Assembly (NCBI RefSeq): GCF_021044585.1
Contig: NZ_CP087998.1
Span: 1,922,001 to 1,986,000, forward strand
Direction of reading: 5' to 3'
DNA: 64,000 nt
Source: Sulfurimonas sp. HSL-3221
GTDB lineage: Bacteria; Campylobacterota; Campylobacteria; Campylobacterales; Sulfurimonadaceae
Shown here one piece after another: positions 9,014 through 18,018 of the stretch; within the stretch, counting starts at the first letter, position 1, and every line of letters starts with the position of its first letter. The translations under genes and the position numbers were made by a program. The notes below the pieces were generated by a model. That model saw only the letters and a list, made by a program, of their open reading frames with translations, was not told where the DNA came from and searched no databases.

Positions 9014-10841
9014 TGCTTTTCCAGATAATAGTATGGGTCACACCCTTTCGGCTTTGGGTATCGATACTTCCTTTAAGTTGCAGCGTCACCAAAATATCAA
9101 CAATCTTTAGCCCCAGCGACGTACTGGAACTTCTGGCTGTATTCCCTTTTCCATTGTCTTTAACGATCAGCGTATACAAGTCACCTTCGCGTTTTAGACT
9201 GATATCTATTTTGCCTTTATTTCCATCAAATGCATGTTTCATACTGTTGGAAACCAGCTCATTGAGAATAAGACCGCAATAGATTGCCTGCTGCAATGGA
9301 ATAGTGGTCTCGATGCTGTAGGTAACGGTAATATCTTTTCCTGAAGCCTGTAGCACGTTTTTCAGGTCTGCGATGATCCGTTCGAAATAAGTTTGTGCAT
9401 CGATATGCGTCATATTTTCCTGCATATAAAGCAGCTCATGCAGATGGCTCATCGCTTTTATACGGCTCTGAGAGACCTGCAAAAGATCGCGTACTCTCTT
9501 TTCTTGCGTCATATTCCCCTGTAGGTTTAAGAAAGAGAGTATCAGCTGCATATTGTTTTTAACACGGTGATGGATCTCCTTGTAAAGCAACGCCTTTTCT
9601 TCTAAAGCCTTCTTCAGTTCGCTCGTACGTTGTTCAATCAGGTATTTAAGTCGTATCTCTTCGCTACGTTGCTGGTTGATCAGTCGGGCATTGAGTCTGT
9701 TTTTCTGCTTCTGCAGCTGTCTCAAACGGTCGGCAAGGGCAATAGAAAAAATCAGGGCTTCCAAGAGCAGACCTGTTTCAGCCGGGTACTTGAATACTTT
9801 GGCAATAGAATAGATCCCTGTAGAATCCAGTACGACAAGAATATACACAACAGCAATACAAGCCTGTCCTGCCAAGATAAAGTAAGCCTGCCGGTTGCGC
9901 CTAATTGCCGCATAGAGAGTGATGAACGCCGTATAAAGCTGCACGATCAGGAAATAGAACAAGTCGAGCTGTGCCAATTTGCCCGTAAAGAACAACAGCG
10001 CAACGAACGGCACCGGGTACAGCAATACTTTATAGATCTGATGCGGCAAGGGATACTGCCTGGTATTGATAAAAGTCTGTACAAAAAGCGCGCTGGTCAA
10101 AACCAGCAGGGCTATGATAAACGGTATGCCGTAAATGCCTATAACGGTAATAATAGTTTGCGGGAAAAGAAGATAGAAGTAACCGGTAACATGGGCCTGG
10201 TTGAGTACTGCGCCGAGTAAAAAGCCAATATAGTATAAATAGCTTACGTCCCGGGTAAAGAAGAAAATAAACAGGTTATACAAAAATAGTACGGCCATCC
10301 CCCCGAAAAAGAGGGCGATGTTGCGCTGATGCCGCATCTCTTCTTTGTAATAGTATTGCGGATCGTCAAGTGCCATTCCCAGGGTCAACGGTAAGATGAG
10401 AGAGTAGGCTTTCAGGTAGTATGTACGCTGCGTGTGAGCGGGCAAAACAATCTGAAAGACAGGGGTAGTCGTCATCCGATCATCCGCGACATGAAAGAGC
10501 CCTTCATGCCGTGCCTCGTTCTCGCTAAAAAGAGTGAGATTAGTCGTGACCGGATTGGCGTATTTCAACAACTTTTTGACAGGAACATCTGAGTTATTGG
10601 AGAGTTCGAATTTTACCCATACCGTGAACCCAGGAGCTAAGCCGTATTGGAGGATGTTAGATTCATTCCTAGTGAATTCATCTTCATAGCGATCAATGCT
10701 ATCTATAGCCACCTTATTGGAATGATCGATAAAAACCTGACTCTGAGAGAGTACGTCAATCGTTCCTACATCTTCTGTGACATCGATCGCAAAAGCTTGG
10801 CTTGACAACAATATACCAAGTACAAGGAGAAATATTTTCAT
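9006..10841 (-). CDS. 7TM-DISM sensor histidine kinase (HisKA_2 type)
   Basis: The 611 residues comprise a signal peptide (MKIFLLVLGILLSSQAFA), a periplasmic 7TMR-DISMED2-like beta domain (about 25-165) and seven membrane helices (about 175-385). A coiled coil follows, then a HisKA_2 phosphorylation site IHHRVKNNMQLIL near residue 425, and an ATPase domain with N box NELVSNSMKHAF and G boxes DNGKGN and SLGLKIVDIL. DISM sensors are thought to bind small carbohydrates or other ligands outside the cell; the ligand here is unknown. It is transcribed with the regulator at 8327 and divergent from the lipoprotein at 10986. The low GC suggests acquisition. Confidence 0.9.
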   Translation of the reverse strand: MKIFLLVLGILLSSQAFAIDVTEDVGTIDVLSQSQVFIDHSNKVAIDSIDRYEDEFTRNESNILQYGLAPGFTVWVKFELSNNSDVPVKKLLKYANPVTTNLTLFSENEARHEGLFHVADDRMTTTPVFQIVLPAHTQRTYYLKAYSLILPLTLGMALDDPQYYYKEEMRHQRNIALFFGGMAVLFLYNLFIFFFTRDVSYLYYIGFLLGAVLNQAHVTGYFYLLFPQTIITVIGIYGIPFIIALLVLTSALFVQTFINTRQYPLPHQIYKVLLYPVPFVALLFFTGKLAQLDLFYFLIVQLYTAFITLYAAIRRNRQAYFILAGQACIAVVYILVVLDSTGIYSIAKVFKYPAETGLLLEALIFSIALADRLRQLQKQKNRLNARLINQQRSEEIRLKYLIEQRTSELKKALEEKALLYKEIHHRVKNNMQLILSFLNLQGNMTQEKRVRDLLQVSQSRIKAMSHLHELLYMQENMTHIDAQTYFERIIADLKNVLQASGKDITVTYSIETTIPLQQAIYCGLILNELVSNSMKHAFDGNKGKIDISLKREGDLYTLIVKDNGKGNTARSSSTSLGLKIVDILVTLQLKGSIDTQSRKGVTHTIIWKSNE

Positions 10842-10985
10842 AATGGATCTTCATATTTTTACACTGAAACAATATACCTGATCATAATATAACAATTATT
10901 TAAAACTATCCACCCTGCTCTCATGTGACACCATATGTGACGTGCAGTGCATACAATTGGGAAAAGAGAATATAAAGGAGCGCAC

Positions 10986-12203
10986 ATGAAAATGATGCAA
11001 GGTCTTATCGTTCTAGTACCGATAGTAATGCTATTGACAGCCTGTGTTGGCGGAGGTTCAGGTGGTGATGGAGATTCTGAAGATGGAGCAACCATCTTCA
11101 TAGGAAAATTTTTAGGTCCTGCGGTTGCTGGGTTATCCTACTCCTGTTTTGATCCACAGTCTCAAACCAGTTTGGATGATCCATTGCCATTTACCGATCC
11201 AGTTGGTTCGTACACATGCCAAGAAGACAATCAAACAATCGAATTCAGCATTAATGGCTACAGCATCGGCTCCACTGCTTTTTCCAATTTGCTAACGCCC
11301 TATGATCTGAGTACCGATCCTGTCGTCGTCACCAATATCGCCCAGCTGTTGCAGACCCTTGATTCGGACGGTGATGTATCCAATGGAATAACAATCGAAC
11401 AGAGCGGTGCCATGTTTGACGCAATGGGGACGTTGAGTGTCGCACTGGATGATCCCGACTTCGACGCTATCGTCTCAACTGCACTGGGAAAAAACATTGT
11501 AGACGAAACGACGGCAATGAGTGCACTGGATGCCGCTATTCCCAACGATGAGTTTAGTGCCGATGACATCAAAGCTGCTCTGGCGGGTAAAACTGTTTAC
11601 CCCTCACTGTATGCACAATTGATCCAGGATGGAGAGCTGTACTTTAGTTCAGATGAAACAAGTTCAAAACAGGAGTGGATCTTCGCTGCGGACGGGTTAA
11701 GTGCAAAAATGTCCGGTGTTGATTATTGGGGGTCGTGGTCCGGCAAGATGAAGATCGGCTATAGTGACGGGTACTTTACCGTTACAGGGGAAGAAACAAA
11801 AACCTTTGTGGTACTGGCCATCACCGACACCTATATGGATACAACCCAGGGGAAACTCTACTTCACGAATCAGGAGGACGCTTACTCCGATGTTATTTCT
11901 GCATCACTAGCAGGAAAAGAATTCGAATTGATGGGCGTCTCTTATACTGGTGAACCAATAGAAGGAGGCATTCAATTTCACCTTAGCGTTGACGGGGAAA
12001 ATGCAGATGTATTGATAATGAATGGTTCTTCTAACGAGACGGTTCACCTCTACATTACCTATAGCGGAAATACGATTACTTTCACCAATCAAGATACTCC
12101 CGAAACATCGTACACCTGGACTATCTCGATGCTTGCAACTTGGGGGATGCGTCTGGAAGATGCCAATCATAACGAATATCAAACAGGTTGGCAGTCATTC
12201 TAA
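10986..12203 (+). CDS. Lipoprotein of unknown function (405 aa)
   Basis: A signal peptide with lipobox LTAC (Cys near residue 19) is followed by a flexible Gly/Ser/Asp linker (VGGGSGGDGDSEDG). The mature protein is acidic and predicted beta-rich, with repeated strand patterns in the C-terminal half (GTLSV, GKLYFTNQED, NTITFTNQD). The middle part (about 110-200) is helical and resembles the region between linker and beta domain in other surface lipoproteins. The start ATG at 10986 follows AAAGGAGCGCAC; the frame could begin at 10947 but that would precede the signal peptide. The family is not recognised. It is divergent from the DISM kinase and shares its lower GC. Confidence 0.8.
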   Translation: MKMMQGLIVLVPIVMLLTACVGGGSGGDGDSEDGATIFIGKFLGPAVAGLSYSCFDPQSQTSLDDPLPFTDPVGSYTCQEDNQTIEFSINGYSIGSTAFSNLLTPYDLSTDPVVVTNIAQLLQTLDSDGDVSNGITIEQSGAMFDAMGTLSVALDDPDFDAIVSTALGKNIVDETTAMSALDAAIPNDEFSADDIKAALAGKTVYPSLYAQLIQDGELYFSSDETSSKQEWIFAADGLSAKMSGVDYWGSWSGKMKIGYSDGYFTVTGEETKTFVVLAITDTYMDTTQGKLYFTNQEDAYSDVISASLAGKEFELMGVSYTGEPIEGGIQFHLSVDGENADVLIMNGSSNETVHLYITYSGNTITFTNQDTPETSYTWTISMLATWGMRLEDANHNEYQTGWQSF

Positions 12204-12399
12204 TTGTTTGATGAGATCTTTCCTGTCGCCACATGTCAACGACATGCGGTGTGGGAAGTAATGCTGCTTCCTCTCGCCGTTTGTCTTTGTCAACGAATGT
12301 CTTGTGCTTCGGGGTCATTCTCATCCCCTTGCAATTACATGTGACATAGGACATAACGTCATTAGTGTTTTTTACAAAATCGTATATACCTATTTTCTC

Positions 12400-12618
12400 T
12401 CATTTTTCAAGTTTCATTACAGCGTCATTCAGATAATTGCGTATCTCCTTTAACGACTCACGCACCTGGACATATTTTTCTCTTATTTCCGGTTCATCAA
12501 AATAGAAATCGTCGCGATCGTACGTGCCGATTTTGTTCAGGTTTTCAAACGCCATGTCGATATGCTGAAGACGCTGTTCAATACTTCTTATGAGTATTTT
12601 CTGATGATGACTTGACAT
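12400..12618 (-). CDS. Small helical hypothetical protein (72 aa)
   Basis: Charged and fully helical: IRSIEQRLQHIDMAFENL followed by EIREKYVQVRESLKEIRNYL, a likely two-helix coiled coil. It has no Cys, signal or membrane segment. A TAAATGTCAAG context with AGGAAA upstream supports the ATG at 12618. It stands alone between the lower-GC block and the methyltransferase. The function is unknown. Confidence 0.6.
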   Translation of the reverse strand: MSSHHQKILIRSIEQRLQHIDMAFENLNKIGTYDRDDFYFDEPEIREKYVQVRESLKEIRNYLNDAVMKLEK

Positions 12619-12712
12619 TTAGTTTCCTTTGATTTGAATATGCGAATTACTAGACTGCAGATTATGTTCGAAGCGTGCCCTTTTACATCATTGGCATGCT
12701 GCCATCACCTAT

Positions 12713-13366
12713 TTAGCATGTTTTCCTGATATAGAAAGCTGCGTAGTTTTGTGCCGTATTCTTCGGCGTCGTATGGACAAAATCCTCGGCCTCGATAAGC
12801 TGCAGACCTACAGGGAGTTCCGCCGCCATCCTTTCCCGATCATAGCGTATCGTACTCAAACCGGCACATTCGGTTTCCCCGTCAGCGGCAAAGGTGTTGA
12901 TAACGGCGGTGCCGCCGGGCAGCAGGGAGGCATGCATTATTTCAAAATATTGACGGCGCTCTGTCGCATCCTGCAGGAAGTGGAACATCGCCCTGTCATG
13001 CCAAACCCGGAACTGCTTCTGAGGGTTAAGATTGACGATATCCGAACAGACATAGACGGGGATGTCCGCATCCGACGCCAGCCGATCCCGCACGATCTGC
13101 AGCGACGCTTCGGAGGCATCCAACAGACAGAGGTCGCGATACCCTTTCGCGATAAGATTGTCGACCAGCAAGGAGGCTCCGCAGCCCACATCGATGATTG
13201 CGTCATCCGGTTGTGCAAATCGCTCTATCTGCGCTAGGGATTTGGCAGGCGTGGTTTGATGCCATAAGACATCGGTATAGGTTTTTGACCTGAAAAGGTT
13301 CTCCCAGTGTTCCTTGCGAAACGCGTCTGCCGCACTTTTTTCTACGCCTTCTGCCGTCTTCGCCAT
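12713..13366 (-). CDS. Class I SAM-dependent methyltransferase
   Basis: A 217-residue Rossmann methyltransferase. Motif I is DDAIIDVGCGASLLVDNL (about 54-71), the acidic motif II is DLCLLDASEASL, and motif III/IV is FRVWHDRAMFHFLQD, of the type seen in small thiol or tellurite-resistance-like (TehB/TPMT-like) enzymes. The start HWENLFRSKTYTDVLWHQ matches the family that methylates small thiols or unknown acceptors. The substrate cannot be read from the sequence. The C-terminus FYIRK is typical. It stands upstream of the small gene at 12400 on the same strand. Confidence 0.85.
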   Translation of the reverse strand: MAKTAEGVEKSAADAFRKEHWENLFRSKTYTDVLWHQTTPAKSLAQIERFAQPDDAIIDVGCGASLLVDNLIAKGYRDLCLLDASEASLQIVRDRLASDADIPVYVCSDIVNLNPQKQFRVWHDRAMFHFLQDATERRQYFEIMHASLLPGGTAVINTFAADGETECAGLSTIRYDRERMAAELPVGLQLIEAEDFVHTTPKNTAQNYAAFYIRKTC

Positions 13367-13440
13367 ATGGTTCCTTTCGCGTTCACTGGTGATACCGGTG
13401 ATACGAGCGTACCCTCGGCAACAGAATCAGCTCCGGAGCT

Positions 13441-13770
13441 TTAGGAGAGCCCCAGCTCTTTGTCGATGTTCTTCTGGTCGAAGCCGCAGATCCAGCGGTT
13501 GCCGATGAGCACGACCGGGACGCCGCGGCAGCCGTGGCGCATGCAGTCCTTGGCCGCCTTGGCGTCTTTGGAGATGTCGATGGTGCGGAACCTGATGCCT
13601 TTGTTCTTGAGGTACTTCTTGGCCTTATCGCACCAGGAGCAGCCCGGCGCCGTAAAGAGGGCTACGGGCTTCTGGCTTGTGGGCTTCGGCTTGCCGCCGG
13701 CTTTTGAAGCGGCAGGCCTGGCACCTCCCGGCTTTTTCCCCTGCGGTCTGCTTTTGGGTTTCTCCGCCAT
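13441..13770 (-). CDS. Glutaredoxin-domain protein with basic N-terminal tail
   Basis: A 109-residue protein. The first 33 or so residues are Lys/Pro/Gly-rich and disordered (SRPQGKKPGGARPAASKAGG). The rest is a glutaredoxin/thioredoxin fold with active site CSWC near residue 44, a cis-proline loop GVPVVLIG, and NRWICGFDQKNI. It likely reduces disulfides or glutathione-type mixed disulfides in the cytoplasm; no signal peptide is present. It lies 12 bp after exbD, at the end of the tonB-to-exbD series. The basic tail is unusual for a glutaredoxin and could bind nucleic acid or membrane (inference). Confidence 0.85.
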   Translation of the reverse strand: MAEKPKSRPQGKKPGGARPAASKAGGKPKPTSQKPVALFTAPGCSWCDKAKKYLKNKGIRFRTIDISKDAKAAKDCMRHGCRGVPVVLIGNRWICGFDQKNIDKELGLS

Positions 13771-13782
13771 TGCTCTGTCGCC

Positions 13783-14160
13783 CTACTCTTTCGTCACGAT
13801 ATAGAGCTGCTCGTGGTTGTACTTCTTGAGCAGGTCCATGACCGTCACGAAGTTCTGAAAGGTCGCGTCCTTGTCACTGCGCAGCACCACCGTCTGGTCC
13901 TTGGGGATCTCCGCAATGCGCTTTTCCAGCTCCGCGACGCTGATCGGCGTCTTATCGAGGTGGTACTTCCCGTCCTTGGTGACGTAGACGTCGATCTCTT
14001 TGTGGTCCTCTTTCTTGTCCGCGGACTTGGCATCGGGGAGTTCCACGGGCAGAATCCCCTGCTTGATGAATGTCGCCGTCGTCACGACCATGACCAGCAG
14101 CACGAGGAGGATGTCGATCAGCGGGATGACGTTGATCTGATCAAAGCGTTTACGCTGCAT
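13783..14160 (-). CDS. exbD: ExbD-type TonB energy-transduction protein (first set)
   Basis: A 125-residue ExbD/TolR: a short cytoplasmic N-terminus (MQRKRFDQINVIPLIDILLV) with the conserved membrane Asp (about residue 16), one transmembrane helix, and a periplasmic domain ending HEQLYIVTKE. With ExbB it uses the proton-motive force to drive TonB. The start is the ATG at 14160, which overlaps exbB by 11 bp; the frame extends to 14262 but only inside exbB. The partner tonB is at 17191, separated by a two-component system and pyrC. Confidence 0.92.
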   Translation of the reverse strand: MQRKRFDQINVIPLIDILLVLLVMVVTTATFIKQGILPVELPDAKSADKKEDHKEIDVYVTKDGKYHLDKTPISVAELEKRIAEIPKDQTVVLRSDKDATFQNFVTVMDLLKKYNHEQLYIVTKE

Positions 14161-14611
14161 CCCGCTGATTCCCTTTTTGCGTGTTGACGTCCCAGTAGGT
14201 GAGCAGCCGTTCCATCTTGCGCAGCAGCGCCGTATAGAAGACGATGGAAGGGATCGCGACAAGGATACCGAAACCGGTCGCCTTCAGCGCCAGCGCCAGC
14301 CCCGTCATGACTTTTTTCGTATCGACCGCGCCGATCTCGCCGAGACCGTAGAAGGTGATCATGATCCCCAGGATCGTTCCCAGCAGCCCGACATAGGGCG
14401 CATTGGCACCGATCGCCGAAATCGTCGAGAGATTGTCGCTCAGATCAAGCTCCAGCAGCTCTTTGCTCTCATAGGAGTTGACGTCGACGCCTCTGTAATA
14501 CATCAGCCGCTCAATAAAAAGCCACAGAGCGATCACACTCATCACCAGCAATGTCCCCATGACTCCATAGTCCAACAACTGTTCTGCCAACTCCAACCAA
14601 TTACCCTGCAT
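14150..14611 (-). CDS. exbB: ExbB-type proton channel protein (first set)
   Basis: A 153-residue short ExbB/TolQ. It has a first helix GTLLVMSVIALWLFIERL (about 18-35) and a paired helix region with APYVGLLGTILGIMITFY and LALALKATGFGILVAIPS. The protein assembles with ExbD and TonB in the inner membrane. It overlaps exbD by 11 bp and the histidine kinase by 11 bp, so translation of the whole series is coupled. The length is at the lower end of the family, which is typical of epsilonproteobacterial ExbB. Confidence 0.92.
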   Translation of the reverse strand: MQGNWLELAEQLLDYGVMGTLLVMSVIALWLFIERLMYYRGVDVNSYESKELLELDLSDNLSTISAIGANAPYVGLLGTILGIMITFYGLGEIGAVDTKKVMTGLALALKATGFGILVAIPSIVFYTALLRKMERLLTYWDVNTQKGNQRDAA

Positions 14612-15446
14612 CTTCTGCTACCTCCGCTAAATTAAGTGTTACCGTCGTCCCCTGCCCCGGCGACGAATCGATACTGAGCCCGATCTTGTGCCGGTCGCAG
14701 TAGCGTTTGACGAGATCGAGCCCGATCCCGTATCCGGGAAGGGAGTCGTCGCTCTGATAGTAACGGTCGAACACCTTGAAAAGTTCGACCTCGTCCATGC
14801 CGCGACCCTCGTCCCGGATCTCCAGGCGCTTGGCCTTCAAACTCAGGCTGATTGTCGTCCCTTTGGGGGAGTTCTTGACCGCATTGTCGATCAGGTTGTC
14901 CACGACTTTAATGAGGCCCATTCTATCGAGTTTCAGACTAATGGGCTCTAAATCGCACGCCAGCTTAGTGCCGGGGTAGATCTCCTGCAGCGCCTCGCAG
15001 CGCTCCTGCAAAAGCGGGGCGACCGCGACGGTGTCGATCCGCTCCTTCTGCATCTGGCTTTTGATCAGGTAGTCCAGTTCGTCGTAGCGGGCTTCGAGGA
15101 GTTCGCAGGCCGAAGCGATCCGGCCGATCCGCTTGCGCGCCTTCTCATCTGTGCACCCCTTCTCGAGCATCTGGGCGTTCGTCTTGATCGTACTGACAGG
15201 GATGTTCAACTCGTGCAGCGTCTCCTTGGAAAAGCGTTCCAGGGTTTCAAAGTGGCTGATAAGAGGCTCGATCGCGATCTTGGAGAACATCCACCCCAGC
15301 AGCAGGGCAAAGGGCAAGGCGATGAAGAGCAGCGAGACAATGGAAAAGATCCCGAACTGCAGTTGGAGAACAAAGACCCCGGCGACTATTGTCAGCACCG
15401 AGACGACATAGAAGAAGGCGATCGCCAGGAAAAAGTTACGAAACAA
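14601..15446 (-). CDS. Two-component sensor histidine kinase
   Basis: A 281-residue membrane kinase with two closely spaced transmembrane helices (about 5-28 and 33-53) and almost no periplasmic part, so it probably senses membrane or intracellular cues. The phospho-acceptor His lies in KETLHELNIPVSTI near residue 79. The ATPase domain has N box VDNLIDNAVKNS, G1 IRDEGRGMD and G2 GYGIGLDLVKRY. The stop lies inside exbB and the start inside the regulator gene (11-bp overlaps). It resembles small orphan-type kinases in Campylobacterota that control metal or membrane homeostasis; the signal is unknown. Confidence 0.9.
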   Translation of the reverse strand: MFRNFFLAIAFFYVVSVLTIVAGVFVLQLQFGIFSIVSLLFIALPFALLLGWMFSKIAIEPLISHFETLERFSKETLHELNIPVSTIKTNAQMLEKGCTDEKARKRIGRIASACELLEARYDELDYLIKSQMQKERIDTVAVAPLLQERCEALQEIYPGTKLACDLEPISLKLDRMGLIKVVDNLIDNAVKNSPKGTTISLSLKAKRLEIRDEGRGMDEVELFKVFDRYYQSDDSLPGYGIGLDLVKRYCDRHKIGLSIDSSPGQGTTVTLNLAEVAEDAG

Positions 15447-16095
15447 GGCGATACCCCACCCCGCGAATATTTTCGATCATCTCCGCGCCGATCAGCTGTT
15501 TGATCCGGTTGATGTAGACGCGTACTGCCCCTTCACTCCCCGCTTCGCCGGCGCTCCAAAGCACCTCCTCGATCATCCCCTTCGTGACGGTCTTGTTGCA
15601 ATGACGCATCAGAAGGGTCAGCAGGTCGTACTCTTTGCGCGTCAACTCCAGAGGATCGCCGTCAAAGAGGACGGTATGATGTTCCGCATCATGACAGAGA
15701 CGCCCGTTGCAAAGCCCCTCGAGGCGGCCGCTTCGGCGCAGCAGCGCCGTGATCCGCCACAGCAGCTCATCGTTGTCAAAGGGTTTTGTGATGTAGTCGT
15801 CCGCCCCGGCTGTAAAACCGTCTTTGCGTTTCTCTTTTTCTTTGTGGGATGTCAGGAAGATTGTTGGCGTCGTATCGGACGCGGAACGCAGTTCGGAGAG
15901 CAGCGTCAGCCCGTCAACCTGCGGGACATTGATATCAAGGAGGTAGAGGTCGAAACTCTCCCCGAACGTCACATCGAGTGCTTCCTGGCCGTTGCGGCAC
16001 CAGCGTACACGGTACCCCTCATCCTCCAGCAGATCACCGAGCGTTTCGCCCAGCAGCAGATCGTCTTCAAGCAGGAGGATGCTGGCCGTCGTCAT
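15436..16095 (-). CDS. OmpR-family response regulator
   Basis: A 219-residue regulator. The receiver has the acidic pair LLEDD near residue 10, Asp in LYLLDINVP near 52, and Lys in YITKPF near 102. The winged helix contains [17 protein letters not shown] and [12 protein letters not shown], ending [12 protein letters not shown]. The start ATG at 16095 overlaps the pyrC stop in an ATGA motif; the frame runs on to 16296 only within pyrC. It works with the kinase at 14601. Its embedding between tonB and exbBD suggests it may regulate that energy-transduction set, an inference from context only. Confidence 0.9.
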   Translation of the reverse strand: MTTASILLLEDDLLLGETLGDLLEDEGYRVRWCRNGQEALDVTFGESFDLYLLDINVPQVDGLTLLSELRSASDTTPTIFLTSHKEKEKRKDGFTAGADDYITKPFDNDELLWRITALLRRSGRLEGLCNGRLCHDAEHHTVLFDGDPLELTRKEYDLLTLLMRHCNKTVTKGMIEEVLWSAGEAGSEGAVRVYINRIKQLIGAEMIENIRGVGYRLVS

Positions 16096-17141
16096 AGCAC
16101 GTCTTCGATACTCCAGCCAAGCGTTTCGCCGGCGAACATCGGAACGACGTCGCCGTATTTGGCCGGTACGGTGAAGGGGGTGTCGGAGAGGGTCACCTCT
16201 TTGAACTCGGGGCAGATGCCGTAGACGCTCTGGGCATTGTCGCTGATAAAGGCCTGCAGGTTCTCCAGTTTCCCGTATTGGTCGAAGAGCTCGCACAGCG
16301 CCTGCAGCGCGATGGGAGCCGTAAAGACGCCGGCGGCACAGCCGCAGGCCTCCTTTTTATGCTGGGGGTGCGGTGCGGAGTCGGAGCCAAACATCACCTT
16401 CGGATGCGCCTCAAGCGCCACTTCAAGCAACGCCTCGCGGTCTTCGGGGCGCTTGGCAATCGGTTTGCAAAAGAGGTGTGGCCGCATCAGGCCGCCGGCC
16501 ACGTCATCGAGGGTGATGAGGAGGTGATGCAGGGTGATCGTCGCGTAGAGGTTGGGATATTTGTCCAGCATATCGACTGCCGCCTTGGTCGTAATGTGTT
16601 CCATCACGATTTTGAGGTCGGGGAAGTTGGAGGCGAGCATCTCGTAAATACTCATAAACTCCGCTTCGCGGTCCATGACAAAACCGTCGGTCTCGCCGTG
16701 GATCAGCAACGGGATCTCCAGGGCTGCCATCGCCTCGAGGGTCGGACGCATGGCGTCAAGGTCGAAACTGCTGACCCCACCTTCGGAGTTCGTCGTGATC
16801 CCGGCAGGATAGAGCTTGATGGCGAAGATGTCGTCGCGCACCTCCTCGAGGAAATCGCGCTCATAATGCTGGTAGAAAAGGGTCATCATCGGCTCGAAAT
16901 AGTCCGCATTTGTCGTTTCAAACAGATCGTCCTCGTCGCTCAGCGGCGTTCCGAGGGCTGTGAAAATACGCTCTTTGTAGGCATGAACATCCTCTTTTGT
17001 CGTGACCGGCGGGACGAGGTTCGGCATAACGACCGCCCCGCTGAAGCTGTAGGCGCTGAGCGGGGCGACCGTCTCAAGCATTACCCCGTCACGGAGGTGG
17101 AGGTGCATGTCCAGTGGCATTAAAAGCGTATGTGTTTTCAT
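16092..17141 (-). CDS. pyrC: Dihydroorotase, PyrC (class II)
   Basis: A 349-residue zinc amidohydrolase converting N-carbamoyl-aspartate to dihydroorotate in pyrimidine synthesis. Metal ligands are visible: DMHLHLRDG near the start (His-x-His), carbamylated Lys in [26 protein letters not shown], and the catalytic Asp in [12 protein letters not shown] use the ATG at 17141, preceded by AAGGA, rather than an upstream start. It overlaps the regulator start (ATGA) and follows tonB by 49 bp. Confidence 0.93.
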   Translation of the reverse strand: MKTHTLLMPLDMHLHLRDGVMLETVAPLSAYSFSGAVVMPNLVPPVTTKEDVHAYKERIFTALGTPLSDEDDLFETTNADYFEPMMTLFYQHYERDFLEEVRDDIFAIKLYPAGITTNSEGGVSSFDLDAMRPTLEAMAALEIPLLIHGETDGFVMDREAEFMSIYEMLASNFPDLKIVMEHITTKAAVDMLDKYPNLYATITLHHLLITLDDVAGGLMRPHLFCKPIAKRPEDREALLEVALEAHPKVMFGSDSAPHPQHKKEACGCAAGVFTAPIALQALCELFDQYGKLENLQAFISDNAQSVYGICPEFKEVTLSDTPFTVPAKYGDVVPMFAGETLGWSIEDVL

Positions 17142-17190
17142 CAAAATCCTTGAAGTCTTAATCAATACTTTATTCTAACATTTCGCGGAT

Positions 17191-17958
17191 TTATTTGAGC
17201 ACAAAGCGGATCGGGACTTGCAGTGACAGCGCGTGCTTCGGGTGCGGCAAACGGCCCGAAAGCGACGTAATCGTACGGATGGCGGCCCGGTCCAGAATGG
17301 CGCGGGCATGCCGCGTGACCGAGACATCATGGACCGTGCCGTCCGTTTCAACCCTGAAGCTGGCGATGACCTCCCCTTCGATATGGCGTTTGCGCGCCAT
17401 CCGCGGGTAATAGAGGTGGCGCTGCAGCAGCTGCGCAATGATCGCCAGGTGTTCATTCATGTAACTCTCGCTGCTCTGCTGCGCAGCACTATCCGCTGCT
17501 CCGGTCTGCGCCGCAGCGGGCGCTTCGGCCGTGCTTTCTCCTTCGGCCGCCGCGACAGGCTCGGCTTCCTCCATCACTTCCGCCGGGGTATCGGGCACTG
17601 TCTCTGCAATGACCGGTGCCGGTTCCACCTCCGGCTCTGCTTCGACGACCGGTACCGGTTTGACCGCGGGGGCTTTCATGACGACTGCAGGCTTGACGAC
17701 CTCCCTGCGCTTTACAACCTTCTCCGGCTCTCTCTTCCGAACTGGGGCAGACTTTGCAGCAGCTGGCGCCGGCGACACTGCCTGCTCACTCTTCTTCGGT
17801 GGCAGTGTCGGCGCCACCCGTGAGAGCGAAAGACAGTAGTGCGGGGCCTCCGCCGAAACCGACAGCGGAATTTTCGGCAGTACGACGATCAGCAACAGAA
17901 TACCGATCATCAGGTGCAGCGACAGTGAAACCAGAAATGCCTGCGGGGAACGTGCCAT
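17191..17958 (-). CDS. tonB: TonB energy transducer (first set)
   Basis: A 255-residue TonB. It has an N-terminal membrane helix (LVSLSLHLMIGILLLIVVLP, about 9-28) with a conserved-type His, and a Pro/Ala/Glu/Val-rich periplasmic spacer (about 50-165). A TonB C-terminal domain follows (about 170-255): YYPRMARKRHIEGEVIASF, HARAILDRAAIRTI and ending VPIRFVLK. It contacts TonB-dependent receptors in the outer membrane. ExbB and ExbD partners lie downstream at 14150-14611 and 13783-14160, with pyrC and a two-component system between. No receptor gene is adjacent. Confidence 0.93.
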   Translation of the reverse strand: MARSPQAFLVSLSLHLMIGILLLIVVLPKIPLSVSAEAPHYCLSLSRVAPTLPPKKSEQAVSPAPAAAKSAPVRKREPEKVVKRREVVKPAVVMKAPAVKPVPVVEAEPEVEPAPVIAETVPDTPAEVMEEAEPVAAAEGESTAEAPAAAQTGAADSAAQQSSESYMNEHLAIIAQLLQRHLYYPRMARKRHIEGEVIASFRVETDGTVHDVSVTRHARAILDRAAIRTITSLSGRLPHPKHALSLQVPIRFVLK

Positions 17959-18006
17959 GCCGTATCCTAACCGAAAAGTATTACAGAAGTATTAATCTGC
18001 TTCTGC

Positions 18007-18012
18007 TATGAT
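18007..18012 (+). promoter_or_regulatory. Extended -10 promoter, leaderless configuration
   Basis: TGCTATGAT ends at 18012 and the ATG of the phosphatase starts at 18019, giving a transcript that would begin at the start codon. No Shine-Dalgarno is present. Confidence 0.45.
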
Positions 18013-18018
18013 TGCGCG

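Noticed and set aside
12121-12354. 77-codon minus-strand frame overlapping the lipoprotein end
   Set aside because: No ribosome binding site, and it overlaps a supported gene without family resemblance.
8020-12700. att duplication of the tRNA 3' end marking an island
   Set aside because: No second copy of the T-arm and acceptor sequence could be found downstream, so a bounded island is not supported.
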